Shown: positions 20,244 through 31,130 of the stretch, piece by piece
How the letters are laid out: each line of letters opens with the position of its first letter
How positions within the stretch are numbered: the first letter of the stretch is position 1
Source of the DNA: Gautieria morchelliformis
Lineage: Eukaryota > Basidiomycota > Agaricomycetes > Gomphales > Gomphaceae
Reading direction: 5' to 3'
Assembly: GCA_015179125.1 (NCBI GenBank)
Contig: WHVA01000312.1
Location: forward strand, 1-64,000
DNA length: 64,000 nt
Translations under genes and position numbers: made by a program
The notes under the pieces: model-generated
The model's database searches: none
The model's input: the letters and a program-made list of their open reading frames with translations, nothing else
Told to the model about the DNA's origin: nothing

Positions 20244-22212
20244 ATGCAAGATGACTATAAGGCTTCCAAAGAGGCATTCGTCTCATACCAATCTGGGTCC
20301 ACGGTTACACACATTAATCTAGTATCATCTGTTGCTCTGGTCAATTGATAACTTGTTCATCATTTGCTCTTGTCCTTATACTTCATTTTGCAGTCCTCCG
20401 TAGCGTTGCATTCCGCTTTACGGTCCCGACTGCCTCAAAACAATGGTTCGAACCTGATAACAGAGTTTATTTTGCTCATTATTCCCCTCTTGCTGTCTAT
20501 GACTGTCTTTGCCAATAAGCCCCTCTGGCTCGACGCCATCCTAATCAGCCCCACACTTTTGCTCCTCCTAGTTCCTGCTCGTTCGCAGCAATCACTTCCG
20601 TCCTCCCATCAGTCGCCAAGATCCCCCTCTCCGACACATAGCTCCAATATCGATGAGGTTAGGCACCCAAGCATCCCCGTGGCACCTCTTCCCGCGTTAA
20701 CAACCTATCGGACGCACATGCTCGTCATGACTTCCCTTGCTATTCTGGCAGTTGATTTTCCCGTTTTTCCGAGAACATTGGCCAAATGCGAGACTTTCGG
20801 GGTGTCACTCGTAAGCATGCCGTTTCTAGACAATTCCTAGGATCTAAGCCACCCATCGCTTAGATGGACATGGGAGTCGGTTCTTTCGTTTTCTCTCAGG
20901 GGATTATATCTGCCATACCTATACTCAAGAATCCGTCTCACCTTTCTGCGCCGATGCTTCCTAAGCTGACCGTGGTATTCCTAAAAATGCTGCCGCTGAT
21001 TTTTCTTGGTGTTCTGCGGGTAATTCTCGTCAAGGGGACGGAATACCCTGTGCGTTGTTGTTTATGTCGTCGATGGTTCTTCCGGACTCAGTGACATGCA
21101 GGAACATGAATCCGAGTACGGGACCCACTGGAATTTTTTTATCACCCTGGCAGCATTGCCACTGCTCCAGGTCATCTTACATCCCTTACTATCATACTCT
21201 GGCATTCTCGGTGTAGGTGTGGGAATTACGCTGTGTGAGTATTTCAACTTTTCCGCAGTGAATCCACTTTTACAATCGTATTCGAGTGCATCAATTTGCG
21301 CTCTCGAACACTTTCTTGCAAGATTGGACTTTGAATGCTCCTCGAACTGATATCATATCGCAAAACAAAGAAGGCCTTGTATCCCTCCTAGGTAAACACT
21401 ACTATCTTCCCTGTATATCCTTCCTTTATTGTCCAAGGTTACCTCGCAATCCACCTGCTTGGCCTCTTGACTGGAACCATTCTCCTCCCCCCCTCGCCTT
21501 CCGACTTCCGACGTCTTCAGAATCGCATGAAACGTGCCGGAAATCATGTTTCCGTGCCTTCCAAATCGCGCTCTAGGCAGGACGCCAAGACAGCGATAGA
21601 ACTGTGTTCCTATGCTGCTGTGTGGTGGGCTCTGTTTGGCCTCGGGCGCCTCGCTGGAGTCGGGGGAGGCGTGTCACGACGGCTTGTGCGTTCGCCTGCC
21701 GGCTTCTGTCGGGTTTGGAGGCTAACGGATCGTTTTACACGCTTTAGGCGAACGCCTCATATGTCTTATGGGTGGCAGCGTATAACACGTCGTTTCTAAC
21801 AGCTTACCTCGCCCTTGATAGTATTTTCTTCTCTCGTGCACCTGGTCGAAATCCCTCACGTACCTCGTCCAATGTTCTGTCTCCTACGTCAGCCGGGCGA
21901 GTTGAGCCACCACCGGAAACGGCAATATCGGGCTCGCAGCCTCCCCGAAAGACAGCTATGCTTCTAGAGGCAATCAACTTGAACGGGCTGCCGCTGTTCC
22001 TCCTGGTACGCATTATACTATGCGATGTTAAACCTTTATCACCGAACGTGTTTCGCTCTACCCAGGCAAATGTCGCCACTGGCCTGGTTAATTTGACGGT
22101 TCAGACAATGTACGCATCGGACGGCAAAGCGATGGCCATACTTTCGCTGTACGCATTCGGCCTTTCGGCCGTGGCATGGGCCACGAAGGAGCGGCGGGTA
22201 TGGAAAATGTAA
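20244..22212 (+). CDS. GWT1: GWT1 / PIG-W, GPI-inositol acyltransferase
   Basis: ER membrane enzyme that acylates the inositol of GlcN-PI during GPI-anchor synthesis, and the target of gepinacin/manogepix-type antifungals (established for the family). Eight exons: 20244-20339, 20394-20810, 20864-21049, 21102-21234, 21287-21391, 21438-21685, 21748-22005 and 22066-22212, giving an intact 529-aa protein. The start [14 protein letters not shown] matches the family's short cytosolic N-terminus. Diagnostic segments: [106 protein letters not shown] and [16 protein letters not shown]. It has many hydrophobic helices. All junction phases agree. This is the most complicated intact gene of the island. 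Confidence 0.95.
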
Positions 22213-22528
22213 CAAGCAATGGCCGTGTAAGCAGGGGATGGTTATTAACTACGTTACAAAATGTGCCCGCTGACTGGCGGGAACTGTCTATTTCGCCGCC
22301 AGGCGCCCATCGGAGAGGGCGGAAGGCTGTATTTATTTAGCAATGTGCTGCGGCATATGAGGGGTTCCACGGAGACTAGTGACTCTCAAGGCATATAATA
22401 TCACCCAGACTAAGATCTATAGCTGTCGTCATGCTGATTACAGTAACTCCCTGCCTGACATTCAACCATGGACTGGGTGGTCGAGACATCATGGAGCACT
22501 CCCGGGAGAGCCGGATCAACTGAGTGGC
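22213..22528. other. No gene; 3' region of GWT1
   Basis: Mixed sequence with no recognised motif. Confidence 0.4.
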
Positions 22529-22795
22529 CTATTGCATCCAGCATTCTGATTGTGAGATGGTACTTGTGTTCAGGCAACAGACCAAGGCCGTCACCGGCCC
22601 CTGAGTACTAGTATGAATACGTTGCGCAAGCGTAGCCACGGTGGCGGCTGCAGCTTTCAGCTCTTGATGTACCATTTCGCCATGCGTGATTCTGCCGGTC
22701 GAGGACCAAGCTTCTCCGATGCCTAAGTTTGAGTGGAGGTCCCCAAGGGTGGGCCAGTCCTCGTATATATGCATAGGATCAACGCTGAAGTGCAA
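22529..22795 (-). CDS. Hypothetical exon or small protein
   Basis: A reverse-strand frame of about 88 residues reads naturally (DPMHIYEDWPTLGDLHSNLG, HGEMVHQELKAAAATVATLA). I do not recognise it. It lies downstream of clp1 on the same strand. Frames up to about 22908 may be further exons. It could be a gene relic. Confidence 0.3.
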   Translation of the reverse strand: MHFSVDPMHIYEDWPTLGDLHSNLGIGEAWSSTGRITHGEMVHQELKAAAATVATLAQRIHTSTQGPVTALVCCLNTSTISQSECWMQ

Positions 22796-22985
22796 TGATC
22801 AATGCATGTAGTACCACTGCCCTGACTCGATACAAGATCAACGGCAGCATTGTACGGCGAGATCACATGCACATCGCCCGACTTCGGCGGCAATGATCGG
22901 TCGATCATGGACTGAACGTGATCGATACAGTAGTATTGGCCAATGGTATGCTACAACATTACACTAAGTTCGTGACCCGCACATA

Positions 22986-23991
22986 TTAGCTATTCAGGGT
23001 AGCCTGGTTCGTCAAGGCGTCTCGTAACACCTGCCACGCAACCTCCATCATCCGCCAGAGCGGCTGGTCAAACACGCCCAAGGTGGTCACGATGCCGTAC
23101 AGGGCATAGAGCCGATACCGAGTCATCTGCAGCGTCACGGTGGGGCACGTCCGGACCAATTCTCGGGCGAGTTTCGCGGGAGGGGGTATGCTCCCGAAGG
23201 CGGCGAGGGGCAACAGAGCCCGCTGGAGGTTTTCCTGGTTGTGCGTGTATAGGTACTCGACGAGGATGTTGAAGGTTTCTGGACGCTCGAAGATGAGGGG
23301 GACGACGGGGAGAGTCACGATAGAGCCGGGTAGCTCGGGGGTTTCGACGCGGGAGGCAGGGAGGGGCGGGAGGTGGGCGCAGTTCGCGGCCAGGAAGAGT
23401 TGATGGATGGGGTGGAGGCTTACTGGCCGATTTTGCAATGAGGATGACCTGGAGTAGACGGCGACGACATGGGTTGGGGGGTCTACGGAAACGTTGTTGA
23501 TGACGACGTCCATTTCGAGGGGAACTTCGCCGGTCGGGATATGTGTGACGGTTTGACATGCGGATGCGAACAAACTAGCGGGGCGGTCAGCCAGGCATCT
23601 ACGATGGGATAGAGGAAAATACGTACTCTTTTCCTTCGTCATGGATTACCCGTTGGATGAAGACTGCCGGGATTCCTTTCAGGCTTGGCCCGATGTAATC
23701 AAACGCGGCGTCAGATATGGGACAGAAGGGAGGCCGGCAAAGCTCTGCGGGCAGCGACGGGGTATGCTGCGCAGGGATTTGTGTTGGGGGCGCGAGTTGA
23801 TGGGCGGGCGTGGCGCGGCTGCCTCGGCGGGCAGCCTCGCGCGTCGCGTTTAGGCTGCGCGCGGGCGCATTAAGGTTCGTGGATTGAAGGCGACGGCGCT
23901 GCCGGCGCGCATTCGTGTCGTGATGTCTCCTGACGGAATGGAGCGGGTTCACGTTCTCATCATTCGAAACAGCCCGAGAGGAGGAGACCAT
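22986..23991 (-). CDS. clp1: Clampless-1 (Clp1)-like sexual development protein
   Basis: Clp1 proteins are needed for clamp-cell formation or dikaryon/filament development in Coprinopsis and Ustilago, downstream of the homeodomain mating-type factors. Exons are 23991-23627 and 23574-22986, with a 52-bp intron starting with the strong donor GTACGT and ending CTAG, giving 317 aa. Motifs: RPPFCPISDAAFDYIGPSLK, GIPAVFIQRVIHDEGK, the variable loop, VDPPTHVVAVYSR, PIHQLFLAANCAHLPPLP, VTLPVVPLIFERPETFNILV and EYLYTHNQENLQ. The N-terminus is Arg/Asn-rich. The start ATG is the first in frame. A copia element lies 442 bp upstream in the same orientation, in the likely promoter. Assignment is from remembered motif patterns, not a search. 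Confidence 0.75.
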
Positions 23992-24437
23992 GGTAGGAGA
24001 CAGACACGTGTGAGAAGATGGGAATGTGGGCTTGGGCGGGGAGGGAGGAGATACCTGTTCTCGTTGGGCTGGGACATCGGGCAAGGAGGAGATTTTAAGG
24101 GGATTCAAGGGGGAGCTACGACAAGCGTAGGTATACAAAGGGACAAGGGCCTGTCCCCTTGTGCAGGTTGCCCTTTGTCTGTGGATTGAAAGCAGACATA
24201 CCGGAGAGGGCTAGAGGAGTTGATAGGAACCATGGCGAGGAGTCTAAGCAACTGCAGTCCCCTTGTGGTTATGTAATGTACAGGTCGAAGCGGGATCACG
24301 TGATCAATTGTCGGACCGACGATGGTTGGCGTCAGTACTTGCCATTGTCCCGTGGGCAGAGTCCTGGGAAGTTGATACCAATGCCAGCTAGTGGCGGGAG
24401 CCATTATCCCAACGCTTCAACCGGTGGTGATAACATC

Positions 24438-24660
24438 TGTGGAACGAAGGAGTAAATATGATCTGATATTCTACATTGATCTCAAGTAGATCGTTCCTTT
24501 ATATACAAATTATAATGTCCATTATATTACCAATCTCTTCGAGCTGCTGTGCCGATGCGATGCCGGCGCACCAGCAACCCGGGGTCGAGAGCGATCTCGA
24601 ACCTCCGGCTAAATGCGTGCCGGCTCTGCCTCGGCAGTGTCATCGTTCCGATTACTAACA
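24438..24660 (-). repeat. Copia 3' LTR
   Basis: 223 bp, TGTGGAACG...TACTAACA on the plus strand. The last 17 sense codons and the stop of the polyprotein lie inside it. A purine tract (GAGGGGGAG, reverse strand, 24661-24669) directly precedes it in element sense and should be the polypurine tract. Confidence 0.93.
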
Positions 24661-27600
24661 CTCCCCCTCAGCGAGAAATCCCTTCGGTAAAATCCCAATT
24701 TCCCTAATAGATACCTATGTTGGTGCATGTCTAATCCCTTTGTAAATATGTCCGCTACGTTCTCCTTCGTCGGTACGTATGTAAGTGATGCCTCGTGAGA
24801 GGCCACTTTCTCACGGATAAAATGATATGCGACATTGATGTGTTTGGTACGCGCATGATACGTTGCGTCATGCGATAGTGTAATGGCGCCTAGATTGTCT
24901 GATCGAAGTGACGTGGGCTGGGTTTGATCGATTCCAAGTTCCTCGATGAAACGTCTCAGCCAGATTAATTGCTTGGCGCCCTCGGTAAGTGCCATGTATT
25001 CGGCCTCCGTGGTAGATAGCGCGATCGTTCGCTGCTTCTTCGAGCTCCATGCAATGGTTCCTCCTCCTAGCATAGCTACATAGCCACTAATAGATAGTGC
25101 GTCGTTTCTATTAGCATAATCCGAGTCGACAAATATTTCGAGGTCGAGACCAGCGTCTCGTCGGAATGTTATGCCGTCGTCACGTGACCCTTTGAGGTAC
25201 CTGAGCGCGTGTTTGATCGCCGTCCAGTGCTCGGGTCCATAAGTAGTAGTGAATTGGCTCAAGTGTTGTACGGTAAAAGCCAAATCAGGTCGCGTGCTGA
25301 GTGCTGCATACATGAGTGATCCGATCGCTTTGGCATAGGGTACTTCGGCAGTTGGACCTGTTGAGTCCATGGGTGTCGTGAGTTTGATCATTTTATGCAG
25401 GGGTGTAGATACCGAATGAGCCGTTGTCATGTTGAATCGATCGAGTATGATGTCGATGTAATGTCCTTGAGACATGATTAGCGTTCCCTCATCCCTATTC
25501 CTCTCAACTCTAATTCCCAAGATTTTCTTCATTTCTCCTAAATCTGTTAAAGGGAATTTCCCATGAAGCTCCCCCTTGAGCTTAATCATCCCTCCTTTGG
25601 AGTCAGCAAATAGTCCAAAGTCGTCCACATATACTGATATGACTTCGATTGAGTCCTTATCTTGTCTGATGTAGATGCATTCATCGGCTGTACTTTGATG
25701 GAAGCCGAGATCGAGTAGTAATTTGCGTAAGCGCTGATGCCAAGCTCGTCCCGATTGTTTGAGTCCGTAGAGCGCTCTGTATATTCTTAGAACGCGTCCA
25801 GATCCATCATCAAATCCGTCGGGCTGGCGCATGTAGATCTCCTCATCTATAGTTGAATTGAGGTAGGCGCCTTTGACATCCATCATTTCGATTTCCCAAT
25901 CGAGTGTGTTTGCGATTGCCAATAGAACACGTAGTGAATCGAATTTGACCACGGGTGAAGTTATCTCGTAGTAGTCCATTCCTGGCCTCTGTGTGAATCC
26001 TTGAGCCACGACCCTTGCTTTAGCCTTATCAAATTGTCCATCCGGTTGCGTTTTGACGGCGTATACCCATCGGCAACCGATAGCTATTCGTCCGGGTGGT
26101 AGTTCTGTTAATTCCCATGTTCTTAACGTTTTGTGTTGTTCCATCTCAATTTCCATCGCTTTCTCCCAGATCGGCGCATCATCACGTGATACCGCCGTTC
26201 TGTAATTCTCAGGTTCAGTGACGATTTCTCTCGTTATGTAAACCTGCTCGGTGCGTCCTGAATTATTCAGTTTCCGGTAATCCGGCCTTTGAGTGATACG
26301 CGCGCTCCGTCGGATCTCTGGAGCTGGCGCTTGTTCAGGTGGATCAGGAACGGGTGTCGTGTGGGGTGATGACGTCTGTGGGGTAGATGTGATCGGGTCC
26401 GGCACATGCTCGCGCGGTGAGTGCTCCCCCTCGAGCGGTGCCGTGTCATCATCGTCGTTGTCTGGGATAGGGTAGAGTCGGTTGTCATTTTCGTCGAATG
26501 TGATATTTCTCGAAATTTGAACATGTTTTGAGGCTTTATTGTAATACCTCCATGCTTTTGCATGTTCTGCTACTCCGACGAAGATGTGTTCTTCTGCCTT
26601 TGGATCAAGTTTAGCTCGTCGTTGATCCGGCACCATAACCCAACAATTTGTCCCGAATTCCTCTAGACGTGCTATGTTCGGCTTCTTGCCGAATAGTGCC
26701 TGGAACGGCGTTGCGTCATCTCCAAGCGCTCGCGTGGGTGATCGGTTTTTGATGTAACACGCGTAAGCCACGGCCTCGGGCCAGAGTATTTTAGGCAGGT
26801 TCTTGGCAAACATCATTGCCCGTGCGTGCTCGAGTAAGGTCCGGTTGAGTCGTTCGGCGATTCCATTCTGGGCTGGGGAGTATGGAGCTGTGGTTTCCAT
26901 GATAATGCCATATTTTGCACAAAATTCCTTGAAATTTTTATTGACATATTCCCCTCCATTATCCGAGCGAAACCTCTTCAGTTTCTGACCTGTTTGGGTC
27001 TCGAGGAATGCCTTGTATGTCTCGAAGTGTTTGAGCGCTTCATCTTTGGCGCTCCCAAAATAGATGACCATGTACCTCGATTTGATGTCCGTGAAAGAAT
27101 AAAAGTACTTTTCACGTGATGGTCCCTCAGTCTGGGCAGGCCCCCATACATCGGATACTGTCAGGTCACCGACCTGTTCTACAGTGTCCTCGGCTCTTTT
27201 GGGGAACGGCTCCACATGCCGCTTGCCTTGTATGCATGCCTTGCACTGGCTCGGCTCGTTTGACTCGTCGATCTCGAGTCCAGTAACTAGGTCGTTAGAT
27301 TTCAACAATTTTATGGAGTTTATGTTGACGTGCCCTAGTATCCTGTGCCATTTGTCCCATGACCGTCCCTTTGCCGCTGCGGCAAAGTCCCGTGCCTCGA
27401 CTGATCGAGTGACCCGTGCCTTCATACAGAACAGCCGCCCGCGCTTCTGTCCCTGTGCAAAGGTAACTCCGGTGCGTGATTTGAATTCGACGCCGGTGCC
27501 TGAAAAAGTGGCTGTGTTGCCCTTATCAATCAGACGCCCTACGCTGATAAGGTTGTTCGGCGCATCCGGTGCATGCTTGACGTCACGTAGTTCGATCGTG

Positions 27601-28631
27601 TTTGTCTTGGCGCCGATCTTGAATTCCATGTATATAGTGCCTCGGCCTTGTGTATGTAGTACCGCGCCGGGTGAAATTCCTTCGATTTCCGATGGTTCCT
27701 CGGCATAGCTAGCGAAATCATTTCGGCTTCGAGCTATATGTGTTGTTGCCGCTGAATCGGCTAGCCAGTCGGATGCGGATATAGCACTGTATGCTACCTC
27801 CTTAGATACAAATGCGAAGTCTTTTTCTTCTGCTTGTTTGACTGTTTCTTTGTTCCCTGATTTGAACCATTTCGGTGCTTGGCCTTCCTTGCCGCCACCT
27901 TTCGCCCAACAGTCCTTCACGTAATGACCCTTCTTGCCGCAATTTCGGCACTTTCCCTTTGTTGCTCCTGAGTCATCTTTCCTAGGTCTGTGACGTTGTT
28001 GCGCCTTAAGCGCCGTCTGCCGTGCCGATCCAGCTTTCCGTGCTCGATCCTCATCGAGGACCCGAGCTATTAATATATCAGCTGTTGTCCCGGCTCCACT
28101 GGCGTTTACTGCCGTAATAAACGCCGACCAAGAATCTGGTAATGACGTCAGCAACGTGTTCGAGAACTCGGTGTCACTGATGTAATGTCCCCGCGCATTC
28201 AATTCCTGTTGAATGCCGCGGAGCTTGCGTACGTGCTCCTCCATGTTCGCGCCGTCCTCGGCAAGCGTCCGGAAGAAATCTCTTCGGAGATTTACAATCC
28301 CCACTGCTCCCTTAGATTCGAATATAGCTTGTAGACTAGTCCATACAGCAAATGCAGACATCGTCTGATTGATGTAAACTAGTTGTTCATCGGCAACTCT
28401 GAGGCAAATTTCTTTTCTAGCCTTCTTGTCCTTCCTTCTCCAATCGTCGATCTCCTGCTGTTCGGTCGCAGTGACGTTGTCGGCATCTGCCGGTCTCGGT
28501 TCCGTCTCCCTGCCGATAGCCACGTCCCACAGATCTGAGTCATCGAGTATCCACTCGAGCCGCCGGCGCCACGCCGCGTAGTTATCCCCGTTCAAGGGGT
28601 CGATCTTGTACGTGTTGTTGCTACTCGACAT
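24609..28631 (-). CDS. Copia Gag-Pol polyprotein, 1340 aa
   Basis: Single frame from ATG 28631 (MSSSNNTYKIDPLNGDNYAA) to a stop at 24609. Order: UBN2-type Gag; CCHC knuckle CRNCGKKGHYVKDC; aspartic protease WLADSAATTHI (DSA where DSG is usual); integrase zinc HxxLGH...CKACIQGK; catalytic Asp in DVWGPAQ, RFRSDNGGEYVN, and Glu in NGIAERLNRTL; reverse transcriptase with CRWVYAVK, AQGFTQRPGMDYYE, MDVKGAYLNS and YVDDFGLF; RNase H with VDSDYANRNDALSISG, SSTTEAEYMAL and HARTKHINVAYH, ending KENVADIFTKGL. No frameshift or internal stop. It is likely transposition-competent, apart from the unusual protease residue. Confidence 0.95.
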   Translation of the reverse strand: MSSSNNTYKIDPLNGDNYAAWRRRLEWILDDSDLWDVAIGRETEPRPADADNVTATEQQEIDDWRRKDKKARKEICLRVADEQLVYINQTMSAFAVWTSLQAIFESKGAVGIVNLRRDFFRTLAEDGANMEEHVRKLRGIQQELNARGHYISDTEFSNTLLTSLPDSWSAFITAVNASGAGTTADILIARVLDEDRARKAGSARQTALKAQQRHRPRKDDSGATKGKCRNCGKKGHYVKDCWAKGGGKEGQAPKWFKSGNKETVKQAEEKDFAFVSKEVAYSAISASDWLADSAATTHIARSRNDFASYAEEPSEIEGISPGAVLHTQGRGTIYMEFKIGAKTNTIELRDVKHAPDAPNNLISVGRLIDKGNTATFSGTGVEFKSRTGVTFAQGQKRGRLFCMKARVTRSVEARDFAAAAKGRSWDKWHRILGHVNINSIKLLKSNDLVTGLEIDESNEPSQCKACIQGKRHVEPFPKRAEDTVEQVGDLTVSDVWGPAQTEGPSREKYFYSFTDIKSRYMVIYFGSAKDEALKHFETYKAFLETQTGQKLKRFRSDNGGEYVNKNFKEFCAKYGIIMETTAPYSPAQNGIAERLNRTLLEHARAMMFAKNLPKILWPEAVAYACYIKNRSPTRALGDDATPFQALFGKKPNIARLEEFGTNCWVMVPDQRRAKLDPKAEEHIFVGVAEHAKAWRYYNKASKHVQISRNITFDENDNRLYPIPDNDDDDTAPLEGEHSPREHVPDPITSTPQTSSPHTTPVPDPPEQAPAPEIRRSARITQRPDYRKLNNSGRTEQVYITREIVTEPENYRTAVSRDDAPIWEKAMEIEMEQHKTLRTWELTELPPGRIAIGCRWVYAVKTQPDGQFDKAKARVVAQGFTQRPGMDYYEITSPVVKFDSLRVLLAIANTLDWEIEMMDVKGAYLNSTIDEEIYMRQPDGFDDGSGRVLRIYRALYGLKQSGRAWHQRLRKLLLDLGFHQSTADECIYIRQDKDSIEVISVYVDDFGLFADSKGGMIKLKGELHGKFPLTDLGEMKKILGIRVERNRDEGTLIMSQGHYIDIILDRFNMTTAHSVSTPLHKMIKLTTPMDSTGPTAEVPYAKAIGSLMYAALSTRPDLAFTVQHLSQFTTTYGPEHWTAIKHALRYLKGSRDDGITFRRDAGLDLEIFVDSDYANRNDALSISGYVAMLGGGTIAWSSKKQRTIALSTTEAEYMALTEGAKQLIWLRRFIEELGIDQTQPTSLRSDNLGAITLSHDATYHARTKHINVAYHFIREKVASHEASLTYVPTKENVADIFTKGLDMHQHRYLLGKLGFYRRDFSLRGSVSNRNDDTAEAEPARI

Positions 28632-28705
28632 CGTCGATCGGTTATTGAGTCGTTGGAGTATAGAGTGTGATTTGGAGTAAGCTAGATGTGTAATAGTTTA
28701 GTTAT

Positions 28706-28722
28706 GGTCGGGGCCCATAACC
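28706..28722 (-). other. Copia primer-binding site, half-tRNA-iMet type
   Basis: Directly inside the 5' LTR the element strand reads GGTTATGGGCCCCGACC. The word GGTTATGGGCC is complementary to an initiator-Met anticodon stem-loop (CAT anticodon, ATAACC side), as in Drosophila copia, which primes from a half tRNA. The match to this fungus's own tRNA is inferred. Confidence 0.55.
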
Positions 28723-28945
28723 TGTGGAACGAAGGAGTAAATATGATCTGATATTCTACATTGATCTCAAGTAGATCGTTCCTTTATATACAAATTATAA
28801 TGTCCATTATATTACCAATCTCTTCGAGCTGCTGTGCCGATGCGATGCCGGCGCACCAGCAACCCGGGGTCGAGAGCGATCTCGAACCTCCGGCTAAATG
28901 CGTGCCGGCTCTGCCTCGGCAGTGTCATCGTTCCGATTACTAACA
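28723..28945 (-). repeat. Copia 5' LTR
   Basis: 223 bp, apparently identical to the 3' LTR at 24438-24660. Followed by the second copy of the target duplication ACATC. Confidence 0.93.
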
Positions 28946-28950
28946 ACATC

Positions 28951-29865
28951 TAGATCGAGCTGGTGTCATGCGAGCCTAGATATGATCATTGATCAAGCAT
29001 CTGCAGATCAGCGGATGACGGGGGAAGGTGTGTAGATAATTCTATGTACCCCACCCACAGAAAAAAAGATAAGTCCAGAACTTGGCCGAAACAGCTGCAT
29101 ATGAGCGTGCAAAAGCTCTTCAAAAAATAAAATAAAAATATATGCAAGTTTTTGACATGCTTATTTGCCTGTGTATAGCGCTAAACTTGAATAACAGGCT
29201 TCACATGCAGGATAAGGATACGAGTAACCTATGTGCAACAAATAAATCTCAGCAACACAGTTCCTGGACTGCAAAGCTAGGCAGCTGATTACACCGCTAG
29301 AATTTTACTATGGTGCAGATCACTTAGCACCGCAGGATACTGATTGTATTGGGGGATTATTATTAGCTTCAAACTTGGGTTAGAAATGTTCATGAACAGG
29401 TCTGACCCCAGATTGGCGGGTGGGTGCATATTGGCCTCGACAATCACCAAAAAAAGGCTGGTTCTTATCCTTCTTGTAGAAACACTCTTTGATGTCTTTT
29501 GATGACATTGTAAAATTGGAAGAGAAACTATGTTTTTGGCATTATCTGTGGCGCAAAGGACAAAACTCAATGATTATATACCGGTCGAACTTCTAAAAAT
29601 ATTTGTATATTAGACTCAGTAGAACGCGCGAGCGACAGCTTCCGGAATATGCCACTGGACTGAATTACTCCACCTGTTTCCGAGCATTCAGAGTTCCAAT
29701 ACTTACCTGCTCTGTAGGCATCCGGGCCGTCCGATGTTCCGTGGCACCACCGGAGTGCTGGTAAATATCGCTTACACTACCGCCGTACGGTTAGGGAGTT
29801 AAAATTTTTGAATCCTGAACCAGATTGGCGGCTGCACACAAGTAGCGGTGCCTAAGTGATCAGCA
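28951..29865. other. No gene seen
   Basis: AT-rich, with short frames only. The word CAGATTGGCGG occurs twice (near 29411 and 29820). Nothing else is supported. Confidence 0.4.
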
Positions 29866-31130
29866 ATGATAGGCAAGATTTTATGGTCGGCAGTTTATGT
29901 AAATCTTGCTGTGGTTTTGGGTGGGCATCTTTCTCTGTCCTCGGTGAGTTTCACGTTTTCGGGGGACTGAGCGCTCGTGCCAGATATTTACGCGATGTCA
30001 CTTCGGTTCGTGCTAGGATGTGTTAAGTACCCATAAAGGCTCCCTTCTCCGGTTCAAGTTGTTGGTTTTCTGCCGGTGCTCCCGCTCCTGCTCCTGCGCC
30101 TGCTCCAAGCATCTCCCTCAAACCGTACGACAAGTCGACTTGACTCATCTCTCAATATGGGTGCGTCTTTCCCTACCGTTATACAGCTTACCTCGAACTG
30201 TGTTGACCAGGTTACTCACAGCCACTCCATTGTTTCCCGTCATCCTCATCCATGCTTATCTCGACGTTCCTGTTATAACTGGCACATGGAAACTCATCGA
30301 GAAGTTTCTGAGCGAGAAGGGAGTGGAATACTTTACCCCGCATATTCCACCTCATGGTAGCATTGATGAACGGTCGATATCTCTCATCGATCAAATTGCC
30401 TCCCGGTATTGTGGACAAACTGTCCATCTCTTTGGGCAGTCTATGGTAAGTAGAGCTCTTTTCCATTACTTCCGTCATTCTCATGCAACTTACAGGGCGG
30501 AATTAATGCTCGAGACATTGCCTCTAGGGCAATGACCTCTGACCTAGGTTTTCAGATTAAGACCGTGACTACATTTGTATGCCACTTCAGTCATGACACC
30601 CGAGTTTCTAATATTTTGCAACAATTTCTCTCAACAGGGTAGCCCACACCGTGGAGTCAAAATGATAAATTTCGCTCCAGCCACGCCAAATGGTGGGTCT
30701 CTCCGATTCATTTTAGAAACATCATATTGACCTCCCTCAGCGCTGGGGGACCTTATTCGTTCAATCATTGGAAGCGACCTCGGAGCGTTCGGCAACCTCA
30801 CTGAGAATTATATGACCGACTACAACAGGAGAACCGTAAACAATCCTTCTGTGAGATATTTCAGTTGGGCGGGCCTAATCCAAATTCCATCGGGGATGTA
30901 CGCGTCAGTCGTGCTATATTCCACTTTTCACTCCTCTTTTGAGCTCATCGATAATGCAGTCTAGTCTTTCCATCTAGCAGACTCTATGGGCCGACGGATG
31001 GGTTGGTAAACGTCTCAAGTGCAACATGGGGCAATGACCTAGGCCCAGGCACTCACTTAGGTACCCTTGACGGACTAGATCAGTAGGTATTTACATCAAT
31101 CACCCTATAATCGACTGACCTGTTGCGACA
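29866..31130 (+). pseudogene. Secreted triacylglycerol-lipase-like gene, probably disabled
   Basis: Alpha/beta-hydrolase lipase, secreted. The start ATG 29866 opens a hydrophobic signal-like exon (MIGKILWSAVYVNLAVVL). After an Ala-Pro-rich segment come LLTATPLFPVILIHAYLDVP (usual HGY is HAY), WKLIEKFLSEKGVEYFTPHI, GQTVHLFGQSM/GG (nucleophile Ser split by an intron at 30445-30495), KTVTTF, GSPHRGVKMINFAPATPN, GSDLGAFGNLTENYMTDYNR, then LYGPTDGLVNVSSATWGNDL (catalytic Asp) and THLGTLDGLD. The catalytic His should follow in the next exon. At least five introns are plausible. An in-frame TGA after PYDKST (near 30145), where TLTHLSQYG is expected, and the HGY to HAY change suggest a pseudogene. 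Confidence 0.6.

Larger units (their letters stand above)
24438..28945 (-). mobile_element. Intact Ty1/copia LTR retrotransposon
   Basis: 4.5-kb element bounded by two 223-bp LTRs (24438-24660 and 28723-28945). I see no difference between the LTRs when reading base by base, and both have TG...CA ends. The target duplication ACATC is at 24433-24437 and 28946-28950. One uninterrupted polyprotein frame fills the interior. An identical LTR pair, a perfect TSD and an intact frame point to a very recent insertion. It sits 442 bp upstream of the clp1 start codon and reads in the same direction. Confidence 0.95.

Noticed and set aside
23140-24189. Plus-strand open frames opposite Clp1
   Set aside because: Shadows of the Clp1 exons, which have conserved motifs and good splice sites on the minus strand.
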